This document shows, piece after piece, positions 1 through 5,932 of a stretch of 7,638 nucleotides of DNA (position 1 is the stretch's first letter; each line of letters opens with the position of its first letter). This stretch comes from Clostridia bacterium (GTDB taxonomy: Bacteria > Bacillota > Clostridia > Christensenellales > Borkfalkiaceae): NCBI GenBank assembly GCA_017646555.1, contig JAGCMG010000123.1:1-7638 (forward strand). The letters are read 5' to 3'. A program made the translations under genes and the position numbers. The notes under the pieces were generated by a model that was given only the letters and a program-made list of their open reading frames with translations, was not told the DNA's origin and did no database searches.

Positions 1-35
1 CAAAAATAAAGTTTTTTAAATTTTTAAAAACCATA

Positions 36-64
36 TTGACAACTTCTTTTTTATGGTTTAAAAT
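36..64 (+). promoter_or_regulatory. Strong sigma-A type promoter of the structured RNA
   Basis: The -35 box TTGACA (36-41) is a perfect consensus. It is followed by a 17-nt spacer and TAAAAT (59-64), one mismatch from the TATAAT consensus. Bases 1-35 are almost pure A/T with T and A runs, like an UP element that binds the RNA polymerase alpha subunit. The expected start is about base 71, which is where the closing helix of the downstream RNA begins. Such a strong promoter with no protein gene behind it suits a highly expressed stable RNA. Confidence 0.85.
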
Positions 65-70
65 AAAATT

Positions 71-436
71 GAACAAAGGGTAAAACCTTTAGTGATAAAT
101 CCGTGAAGGACACGGTAACTATAAAAAGGGGGATGGACCGATGTATTAAGTAGACGGTCAATAGCAACAAACTTTCAGGAGGATACCCCAATGTGGTAGA
201 AAATAATATACCCAAAAAATTGTGTTCTGAAAGAAAATAATTTAAGGAGGTTTAGACCAATCAATCAAATTTCGGCTTGTTTAAAAACACCGTAGGCAAA
301 AAGAAAAGTTCCCAATGGTAGTTAAGGGAAAAGTGAATTTTAATAGGTTGCCAAACGATAAGTTAAAACGGTTAGCGGAAAACAAGCACAACTTAATAAA
401 TAGATTTTCCGCCGATTGTAAATATCGGCTTTTTTA
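71..436 (+). ncRNA. Candidate structured non-coding RNA, about 365 nt, family not assigned
   Basis: No credible CDS lies between the promoter and the terminator, but complementary segments are dense and mostly nested. In the 5' domain, GAACA (71-75) pairs with TGTTC (223-227) and GGGTA (78-82) with TACCC (209-213). Inside lie hairpins CCGTG/CACGG (101-105/111-115, extended by TAGT/ACTA at 90-93/118-121), GACCG/CGGTC (136-140/155-159) and GGGG/CCCC (129-132/186-189). CTTTCA (172-177) can pair with TGAAAG (228-233), which would form a pseudoknot. In the 3' domain, GCTTGTTT/AAACAAGC (275-282/380-387) encloses ACCG/CGGT (289-292/369-372), GGCAA/TTGCC (295-299/348-352) and TTCCC/GGGAA (309-313/326-330). 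I do not see hallmark motifs of tmRNA, RNase P RNA, SRP RNA, T-box or common riboswitches. A raiA-type or 6S-like RNA is possible in a Clostridia host, but I cannot confirm either. The boundaries are predicted from promoter and terminator. Confidence 0.7.
411..436 (+). terminator. Intrinsic terminator of the structured RNA
   Basis: GCCGAT (411-416) and ATCGGC (424-429) form a 6-bp stem with a 7-nt loop, followed directly by six T (430-435). The bases just upstream, TTTTCCGC (405-412), can instead pair with GCGGAAAA (375-382). That pairing would use the first two bases of the terminator stem, so the two structures partly exclude each other. Confidence 0.75.
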
Positions 437-449
437 TTTGCTTTTTAGA

Positions 450-522
450 TACCACTCGCTTACGCTCGGTCAGTATGACGATTACTGTCATTGTGAGCGA
501 ACGATAGTGAGTCGTAACAATC
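450..522. repeat. MITE-like dispersed palindromic repeat, degenerate copy
   Basis: ATGAC (475-479) and GTCAT (487-491) flank a 7-nt loop. The arms continue imperfectly outwards with CGCTC (463-467) opposite GAGCG (495-499) and CACTC (453-457) opposite GTGAG (507-511). The right half, a GTCATTGTGAGCGAAC stretch ending in AACAATC (487-521), resembles the non-coding repeat with core GTCATTGCGAGCGAAGC that is scattered through many bacterial genomes. That resemblance is from memory, and copy number cannot be judged from one window. Translating through it gives the 'CHCER...SRNNPIW' peptide often miscalled as a gene. Confidence 0.55.
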
Positions 523-556
523 CCATTTGGTAGACTTTCATCATACCGTTACATAT

Positions 557-582
557 AAAAAGCACCCAAACGGGTGCTTTTT
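557..582. terminator. Bidirectional intrinsic terminator at the 3' end of dnaE
   Basis: GCACCC (562-567) and GGGTGC (572-577) close a 4-nt loop (AAAC). The stem is extended by AAAAA (557-561) against TTTTT (578-582). Read on the minus strand it ends the dnaE message immediately after the stop codon at 583-585. On the plus strand a run of seven T (578-584) follows the stem, so it also blocks transcription from the RNA locus. Confidence 0.9.
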
Positions 583-3500
583 TTATTTACCTTTTTTGAA
601 AAAGATTATTTCTTTATCGGTGATATAAACCTTTAATTCGCTTAAAAGCCCCTCACACTTTCTAACCGAACAACCGGTAGAATACTTCTTCCCTTTAATA
701 GCCATAATTACGGGAATATTACCAGGGTAAGTGGTTAAAATATCTAAAATTTCGTCCGACTTTTCGGCAAGCGTATCAGGTAAAATTATACCCATATATT
801 CTTGCTCGGATTTATCTTCTACTGGGACAGCCTCACCCGTTTCCATTTTTTGCACCTTTTCAGCGTTAATAGAAACTTTGTTGTCCTTAATGTGAATTTT
901 ACCCGTAATTTCAACTATTTCGTCTTCAACGGCAAAGGACTTTACTTCTTCGTAAGTTCTTGGGAAAAGCGTGCACTCAATTTGTCCGTAAAGGTCTTCA
1001 ACGGTGATAAAGCCCATCGTCGTACCGTTACGCGTCATAATCTTATCGGTCGCAGTGATAATCCCACCAAAGTGTACCTTATCGCCCTCTTTAACTTCTT
1101 GATAAACCCTATCGCCGTCCTCGTTTTCTTCAAAGTAGTCTAATAATCGCGTTGTGAACTTGAATTGGTCGAACTGCTTTTTAAAGTCCGATAAAGGATG
1201 CCCCGTGATATAAACGCCCACGACTTCCTTTTCTTTAGAAAGTTTATATTTAGAGTTGTATTCGCTAATATTCGGGTAGTCAATGGTTAAATAATCGTCG
1301 TCTTTAATAACCGTACCAAACAAACTTAATTGTGCGCTATTGTTACGCTTATTTCTTTCGGCAATCTTGTCCATAAAGCCTGCGTAAACAGCCATAAGTT
1401 CGGCTCTTGGATGGTTAAATCTATCGAACGCGCCTGCAAAAATAAGGTTTTCAATCATACGCTTATTCATATTAAAGTCGGCACAACGGGAAATAAAATC
1501 TTCAAACGACTTGAATTCGCCGTGTTCTTCACGTTCTTTAACGATATGTTCGATAACCGATAAACCTATATTTTTTAAGGAAACCAAGCCAACCCTAATG
1601 CCGTCGCGTTCCGTTTTATAATAAGCGTGTGAAAGATTGATATCAGGTGGGTAAACTGGCGTACCGATTGATTTAAGATAGCGTAAATATTTAGTTATTT
1701 CTTCACTCTTATCGATACGGTTGTTTAAGATTGAAGTTAAAAACTGGTTAGGGTAATATTTTTTAAGATAAGCCGTTTGATACGCTAAAACAGCGTACGC
1801 CGCAGCGTGCGATTTATTAAAAGCATACCTTGCAAAAGGCTTAATGTTATCGTAAATTTTAATAGCGATTTCTTCTGGAACGCCACGCTTAATAGCCCCT
1901 TCTACGGGTTGTCCCGTTACCACGTTAGTACCGCCGTATACGAATATACTTTTTTGTGCTTCAATAACGTCGACTTTTTTCTTACTCATTGCACGGCGAA
2001 CTTCGTCAGCGTGCCCTAAGGTAAATCCACCTAAACTTTGGCAAATCTGCATAACTTGTTCTTGGTAAACTAAAACGCCGTAACTATTTTTCAAGATAGG
2101 TTCAAGCATATCGTGGTCGTAAACTACTTCGTTAGGATTATGTTTGTTTTTAATATACTGTGGAATAGAATCCATAGGACCAGGACGATAAAGCGAAATA
2201 CCTGCGATAATATCTTCAAAAGTAGTAGGTTTAAGTTCACGCATAAACTTTTTCATACCAGGACTTTCAAGTTGGAATACTGCGTCCGTTTCGCCAGAGC
2301 CGATAAGTTCGTAAGCGCCTTCGTCTTCATAGCCTATTTCGTGGAAGTCAATATCAATCCCGAAATCTTCTTTAACGTAGTTGCAAGCATACTGCACGTC
2401 GGTAAGCGTACGAAGACCTAAAAAGTCCATTTTAAGCATACCGATAGATTCAACCTCAATCATATCGAACTGAGTCGTGATATCGTCGCCGTTTCGTTGA
2501 AGTGGCACGTTTTCCATAATAGGCTGTTCACAAATAACTACGCCGGCAGCGTGCATTGAAGTATTTCTTGGCAAACCCTCTACCTTAATAGCCATATCGA
2601 TAATCTTTTTTAAGGTAGGCTCGTTTTCGTAAAGTTCAATTAGGTCTGGAACGCCAACGTTAACGCCGTCTTTTGTAAGTTTTTTACCTAACGATTGCTC
2701 AATAGTCGATTTACCGTCCATAAGTTTAGTAATTTTATCACTATCGCTATACGGAAGATTATAAACTCTTGCAACGTCTTTAATAGCCGCTTTTGATGCA
2801 AGCGTACCAAAGGTAACGATTTGCGCTACTCTATCAGAACCATATTTTTTTCTAACGTATTCAACTACTTCGCCACGTCTTGCGTCGGAAATGTCAACGT
2901 CAAAGTCGGGCATACTAACTCTTTCACGATTTAAAAATCTTTCAAAAAGCAAGTTGTATTTAAGTGGTTCAACGTCGGTAATACCAATAACATACGCGAC
3001 GATACTGCCTACGCCCGAGCCACGCCCAGCGCCAACAGGAATACCAACTGAACGCGCGTAGTTAATAAAGTCCCAAACGATAAGATAATAATCGCAAAAG
3101 CCCATTGAACTAATTACGTCAAACTCATAGTCAAAGCGTTCTCGAATTTCAGGTGTAATTTCTTTATATCTTCTTTTAAGCCCCTCTTCACCGAGTTTTT
3201 TAAGGTAATCGTACGGCGAACTACCGTCGTCAGGATGGTATTTAGGAATAAGCGCAAGGTCTTTTTTAGGCGTACCCCTTTCGTCAAGCGTGAAAACTTC
3301 TTCCTCAATTTTTTCGGCTATTTTAACGGTATTTTCAATCGCTTCTGGAAGATAAGAAAATAATTCTTTCATCTCTTCTGGGCTTTTAAGATAACTCTCG
3401 CTCGTTTCCATACGAAGTCTATCAGGGTTATCAAGCGTGGTCTTCATACTAATACACATAACCACGTCTTGCATTTCAGCGTCATCGCGTTCCATATAGT

Positions 3501-4110
3501 GAACGTCATTAGTAGCAACGAGTGGAATGCCCGTTTCTTTTGAAAGTTTAACTAAATACGGATTAATCCTAATTTGTTCTTCAATGCCGTGGTCTTGAAT
3601 TTCAAGATAAAAGTCGTCGCCGTAAATGCGTTTTAAATAAAGCGCCGTTTCTAAAGCGCCTTCGTAATCGTTTTGGACTAATCTTTTAGAAACGCGCCCT
3701 GCTAAACAACCTGATAAACAAATGAGCCCTTCGCTATATTTTTCAAGAGTTTTATAGTCGATACGTGGTTTATAGTGAAACCCGTCAACGTAAGCAATAG
3801 AATCAAGTTTTACTAAATTTTTATAACCCTTTTTATTTTTGCAAAGCAAAATAAGGTGGTCGTAATTAGGCTTGCCTGCTTTAACGGTATAATCGTCGCA
3901 AACGTACATTTCGCAACCGATAATATATTTAATGCCTGCCTTTTTTGCTTCTTCTGCAAAGTAAAGCGAACCGAACATATTTCCGTGGTCGGTTATTGCA
4001 ACGGTATCCATCCCCTTTTCTTTAAGCGCAGGAAAAAGTTTATCAATACGCGTTGCGCCGTCTAAAAGACTATATTCAGTATGCAAATGAAGGTGTACAA
4101 AATCTGACAT
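583..4110 (-). CDS. dnaE: DNA polymerase III subunit alpha (DnaE)
   Basis: This 1175-residue C-family DNA polymerase extends primers in the replisome. The N-terminal PHP domain (about 1-280) starts HLHLHTEYSLLDGA. It keeps all nine expected metal ligands: H8, H10, D17, H42, E67, H85, C135, D202 and H204. The palm has GAGRGSGVGS (360-369) and the catalytic acids in PDFDVDI (D404, D406) and KMDFLGLRTL (D562). Further on come LPRNTSMHAAGVVI (513-526), a helix-hairpin-helix region (about 825-875), a beta-clamp motif QLSLF (927-931) and an OB fold (about 1010-1075), then a C-terminal domain. The length is near the Escherichia coli DnaE size (about 1160) and above Bacillus subtilis DnaE (about 1115). 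The ATG follows AGAGGA at 4116-4121. It is the last gene of the operon. Many Bacillota also carry PolC, so whether this is the main replicase cannot be told here. Confidence 0.98.
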   Translation of the reverse strand: MSDFVHLHLHTEYSLLDGATRIDKLFPALKEKGMDTVAITDHGNMFGSLYFAEEAKKAGIKYIIGCEMYVCDDYTVKAGKPNYDHLILLCKNKKGYKNLVKLDSIAYVDGFHYKPRIDYKTLEKYSEGLICLSGCLAGRVSKRLVQNDYEGALETALYLKRIYGDDFYLEIQDHGIEEQIRINPYLVKLSKETGIPLVATNDVHYMERDDAEMQDVVMCISMKTTLDNPDRLRMETSESYLKSPEEMKELFSYLPEAIENTVKIAEKIEEEVFTLDERGTPKKDLALIPKYHPDDGSSPYDYLKKLGEEGLKRRYKEITPEIRERFDYEFDVISSMGFCDYYLIVWDFINYARSVGIPVGAGRGSGVGSIVAYVIGITDVEPLKYNLLFERFLNRERVSMPDFDVDISDARRGEVVEYVRKKYGSDRVAQIVTFGTLASKAAIKDVARVYNLPYSDSDKITKLMDGKSTIEQSLGKKLTKDGVNVGVPDLIELYENEPTLKKIIDMAIKVEGLPRNTSMHAAGVVICEQPIMENVPLQRNGDDITTQFDMIEVESIGMLKMDFLGLRTLTDVQYACNYVKEDFGIDIDFHEIGYEDEGAYELIGSGETDAVFQLESPGMKKFMRELKPTTFEDIIAGISLYRPGPMDSIPQYIKNKHNPNEVVYDHDMLEPILKNSYGVLVYQEQVMQICQSLGGFTLGHADEVRRAMSKKKVDVIEAQKSIFVYGGTNVVTGQPVEGAIKRGVPEEIAIKIYDNIKPFARYAFNKSHAAAYAVLAYQTAYLKKYYPNQFLTSILNNRIDKSEEITKYLRYLKSIGTPVYPPDINLSHAYYKTERDGIRVGLVSLKNIGLSVIEHIVKEREEHGEFKSFEDFISRCADFNMNKRMIENLIFAGAFDRFNHPRAELMAVYAGFMDKIAERNKRNNSAQLSLFGTVIKDDDYLTIDYPNISEYNSKYKLSKEKEVVGVYITGHPLSDFKKQFDQFKFTTRLLDYFEENEDGDRVYQEVKEGDKVHFGGIITATDKIMTRNGTTMGFITVEDLYGQIECTLFPRTYEEVKSFAVEDEIVEITGKIHIKDNKVSINAEKVQKMETGEAVPVEDKSEQEYMGIILPDTLAEKSDEILDILTTYPGNIPVIMAIKGKKYSTGCSVRKCEGLLSELKVYITDKEIIFFKKGK

Positions 4111-4115
4111 TTTTA

Positions 4116-4121
4116 TCCTCT
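4116..4121 (-). promoter_or_regulatory. dnaE ribosome binding site
   Basis: On the minus strand AGAGGA lies 5 nt before the ATG at 4110. It fixes the start, which agrees with the usual DnaE N-terminus (a short lead-in to HLHLHTEYS). Confidence 0.8.
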
Positions 4122-4133
4122 TTCGTCTATCTT

Positions 4134-4171
4134 GGCGCGTTTTTAGCGATAACGGTTAGTTGAAACGCGAC
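4134..4171 (-). other. Inverted repeat in the whiA-dnaE gap (dnaE leader)
   Basis: CGCGTTT (4136-4142) and AAACGCG (4163-4169) are a perfect 7-bp inverted repeat around a 20-base loop, in the 84-base gap before dnaE. A further G-C pair (4134/4171) lies beyond a mismatch. No T-run follows on either strand, so it is not an intrinsic terminator. The near-palindrome TAACGGTTA (4150-4158) lies in the loop. It could be an mRNA structure or a protein site in the dnaE leader. I see no clear promoter in this gap, so dnaE is probably read from upstream. Confidence 0.4.
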
Positions 4172-4194
4172 CAAAATTTAATTTAATTAGAAAA

Positions 4195-5154
4195 TTATTT
4201 TAATTCTTCGGCAATAGATAAAATTTTGCGAAGTCTATGATTTAAGCAACTTTTAGTAATAGAAAGCCTTTGGGCAAGTTCACTTAAAGTGTCTTCGAAA
4301 TACTCTTTTTTATATTCAGCCGTTTTGATTAAATCGTCGCTTAACGCTGAAAGCCCAATGGTTGACTCTATAATTTCAATAGCGTAAAGGTATTTTTCGT
4401 TAGCGATAATTTGCTTGTTAACGTTTGCTAAATCGCAATTTTTTTGACGGTTTATATTGTTAGATAACTGCTTAACAATCATAGTATCGGTTATTTTAAG
4501 CACCGATTTCGGCACGTTAATAAGCGCTAAAAAGTCCTTAATTTCTTCGGCACTTTTTAGATACACGACCGTTTGCTTTTTTCGTGAAATAGTCTTAGCA
4601 AAAAGATTATTACTTGCTAAATGCCCTGCAAATTCCCCTGCTGGAACTTTATGCGAAAACACTACTTCTAAGTGATAACCCGTCGCCGTTTTTTCATTTT
4701 CGTTAGGTAAGGTAACTTGTCCCCCACCGACGAACATACCCTTAATAAACGAACGAACGCAACATTGTTTCGATAAAAGTTCTTTATTACTTTTAAGTCT
4801 TAAAGCAAATCCTTCTTCGCCGTCGGTATCGTCTTTAGTTAAAATACCAAGGTCGAACAAAATATCAATGGCGTTTTGTCCAAACGCCTCTATCACTAAC
4901 CTATCTTTTTTATTTAGTTTGTCTGTATAAGAATAGGTGTTAAAATTGCTAAAAGAATACAACTCTTTAACGAGCCTTAAAGCGTAACCGACAGCGTTTT
5001 CGATATCGGTTTCGCACATAAAACCGTATTCGCCGTCGTTTTCAATAATAGACCCACTTGAACGAATAAATCCTGCTAAAAAAGCCTTTTTACAACACTT
5101 GCCCGAAACGCCTTTTTCTATAATCTCATTTTTAACAAAACCGGAAAAATTCAT
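4195..5154 (-). CDS. whiA: WhiA, DNA-binding protein with LAGLIDADG-like fold
   Basis: WhiA is a conserved Gram-positive DNA-binding protein. It is needed for sporulation-linked gene expression in Streptomyces and affects cell division and chromosome segregation in Bacillus. Counting from the chosen start, the protein has 319 residues. The N-terminal half has two degenerate LAGLIDADG helices, AFLAGFIRSSGSI (24-36) and SFIKGMFVGGGQV (135-147), without the acidic residues a homing endonuclease needs. The linker carries the family signature NRQKNCDLANVNK (235-247). The C-terminal helix-turn-helix is LSELAQRLSITKSCLNHRLRKIL (290-312; key elements ELAQRL and NHRLRKIL). I chose the ATG at 5154 over the in-frame ATG at 5184 because family members begin close to 'MxFSxxVKxE', and because 5154 lies one base after the upstream PHP stop. 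The longer start has no ribosome binding site. Confidence 0.95.
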   Translation of the reverse strand: MNFSGFVKNEIIEKGVSGKCCKKAFLAGFIRSSGSIIENDGEYGFMCETDIENAVGYALRLVKELYSFSNFNTYSYTDKLNKKDRLVIEAFGQNAIDILFDLGILTKDDTDGEEGFALRLKSNKELLSKQCCVRSFIKGMFVGGGQVTLPNENEKTATGYHLEVVFSHKVPAGEFAGHLASNNLFAKTISRKKQTVVYLKSAEEIKDFLALINVPKSVLKITDTMIVKQLSNNINRQKNCDLANVNKQIIANEKYLYAIEIIESTIGLSALSDDLIKTAEYKKEYFEDTLSELAQRLSITKSCLNHRLRKILSIAEELK

Positions 5155-5155
5155 A

Positions 5156-5932
5156 CTAACGCCCTGCCTTGTTTTTAAATTCATTAAATCTAAACGACGG
5201 AAGTTTCCCGTCAGCGTTCACAATTTTATCAAGGGGTATACCAACCCTTTTAATTTGCTCTAAAACAAGCGCAGTATCGCCTATTCGTGAAGTTGAGTGC
5301 GCGTCGGAATTGATTATAAAATTAACGCCAGTATTGCTAACAGCAAAAAGTTCTTCGTCAGTTAAGTGTACTTTTTTAGAATTAAGTTCAATAAAGGTGC
5401 CATAATCTGATGCAACTTTCGCAACTTCAACAGCGTCGGCAAAACACCTAAAGTTTATATGCGTAATTACGTCAACAGGGTTATTTTTTATTACGTTTAT
5501 AAAAGTTTTCGTGTTTTCTTTTATTAGATTTTCCGACGGTTTTTTGTTAGATAAATCGGTAAAATAGTTAGGCAAAAAGAGTTTAAAAACCGTTTTCGGC
5601 TTATATAAAACGAACTGATGAATACCTGCTAAAAACAGGTCGAACTTATCGTATAATTTTTCAGTTAAATCGCATTTACCGTCAGTTGAAACGATATTAG
5701 ATTCAATCCCAACTAAAACTTTAACGCCCGTTTCTTTGGTGGCAAAATTAGCGTCGCTAATATACGACGGCATTTTTCTTTTCCTAAGCCCAAACGCAGG
5801 GTGTGCAAAACCGTGGTCGCAAATGCCGATTTCTTTTAGATTTAACTCTTTTGCTTTTAAAGCGTTTTCTAAAATCGTGCCTTTGCCGTGGCTGTATTTA
5901 GTATGAGTGTGGTAATCCCCCGTAATAATCAT
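5156..5932 (-). CDS. PHP-domain metallo-phosphoesterase, YcdX-like
   Basis: From the chosen start this is a 258-residue single-domain PHP protein, a TIM-barrel-like fold with a trinuclear metal centre that hydrolyses phosphoesters. The expected ligands are all present: H8 and H10 (DYHTHTKYSHG), H15, H40 (CDHG), E77 (GIES), H105 (AGIHQ), H158 (THINF), D210 and H212 (NSDAHS). The pattern with histidine at the third position fits YcdX-type phosphatases. Histidinol-phosphatase (HisK/HisJ type) is a more distant alternative, and there are no histidine genes nearby. Substrate unknown. I prefer the ATG at 5932 to the longer frame from 6004, because GGGAG sits 6 nt upstream and the family begins only a few residues before the first His motif. 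It overlaps the murB end by 35 bases. PHP proteins of this kind are commonly found between murB and the whiA cluster in Clostridia. Confidence 0.9.
   Translation of the reverse strand: MIITGDYHTHTKYSHGKGTILENALKAKELNLKEIGICDHGFAHPAFGLRKRKMPSYISDANFATKETGVKVLVGIESNIVSTDGKCDLTEKLYDKFDLFLAGIHQFVLYKPKTVFKLFLPNYFTDLSNKKPSENLIKENTKTFINVIKNNPVDVITHINFRCFADAVEVAKVASDYGTFIELNSKKVHLTDEELFAVSNTGVNFIINSDAHSTSRIGDTALVLEQIKRVGIPLDKIVNADGKLPSFRFNEFKNKAGR
5162..5165 (-). promoter_or_regulatory. Weak whiA ribosome binding site inside the PHP gene end
   Basis: On the minus strand AGGG (within GGCAGGGCG) lies 7 nt before the ATG at 5154, inside the last codons of the PHP gene. It is weak, and the two genes are one base apart, so whiA translation probably depends on ribosomes finishing the PHP gene. 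Confidence 0.45.

Noticed and set aside
71..436. tmRNA, RNase P RNA, SRP RNA, T-box leader, or common riboswitches as the identity of the RNA
   Set aside because: I looked for their hallmark sequences (tmRNA TGG-arm end with CCA, RNase P GAGGAAAGTCC, SRP GGAAGGAAGCA, T-box GGTGGNACCGCG) and did not see them.
315..533. 72-codon plus-strand ORF starting MVVKGK
   Set aside because: It runs through the RNA terminator and the palindromic repeat; its C-terminal 'CHCER...SRNNPIW' is the usual spurious translation of such repeats. No good ribosome binding site precedes it.
3114..3308. 64-codon minus-strand ORF inside dnaE, and several plus-strand ORFs opposite dnaE, whiA, PHP and murB
   Set aside because: All lie entirely within strongly conserved genes, have no family resemblance and are low-complexity shadows in other frames.
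4134..4171. Terminator between whiA and dnaE
   Set aside because: No T-run on either strand and a 20-base loop; transcription probably continues into dnaE.
5182..5184. Longer whiA start at 5184
   Set aside because: No ribosome binding site, a 29-base overlap with the PHP gene, and ten extra residues ahead of the conserved WhiA N-terminus.
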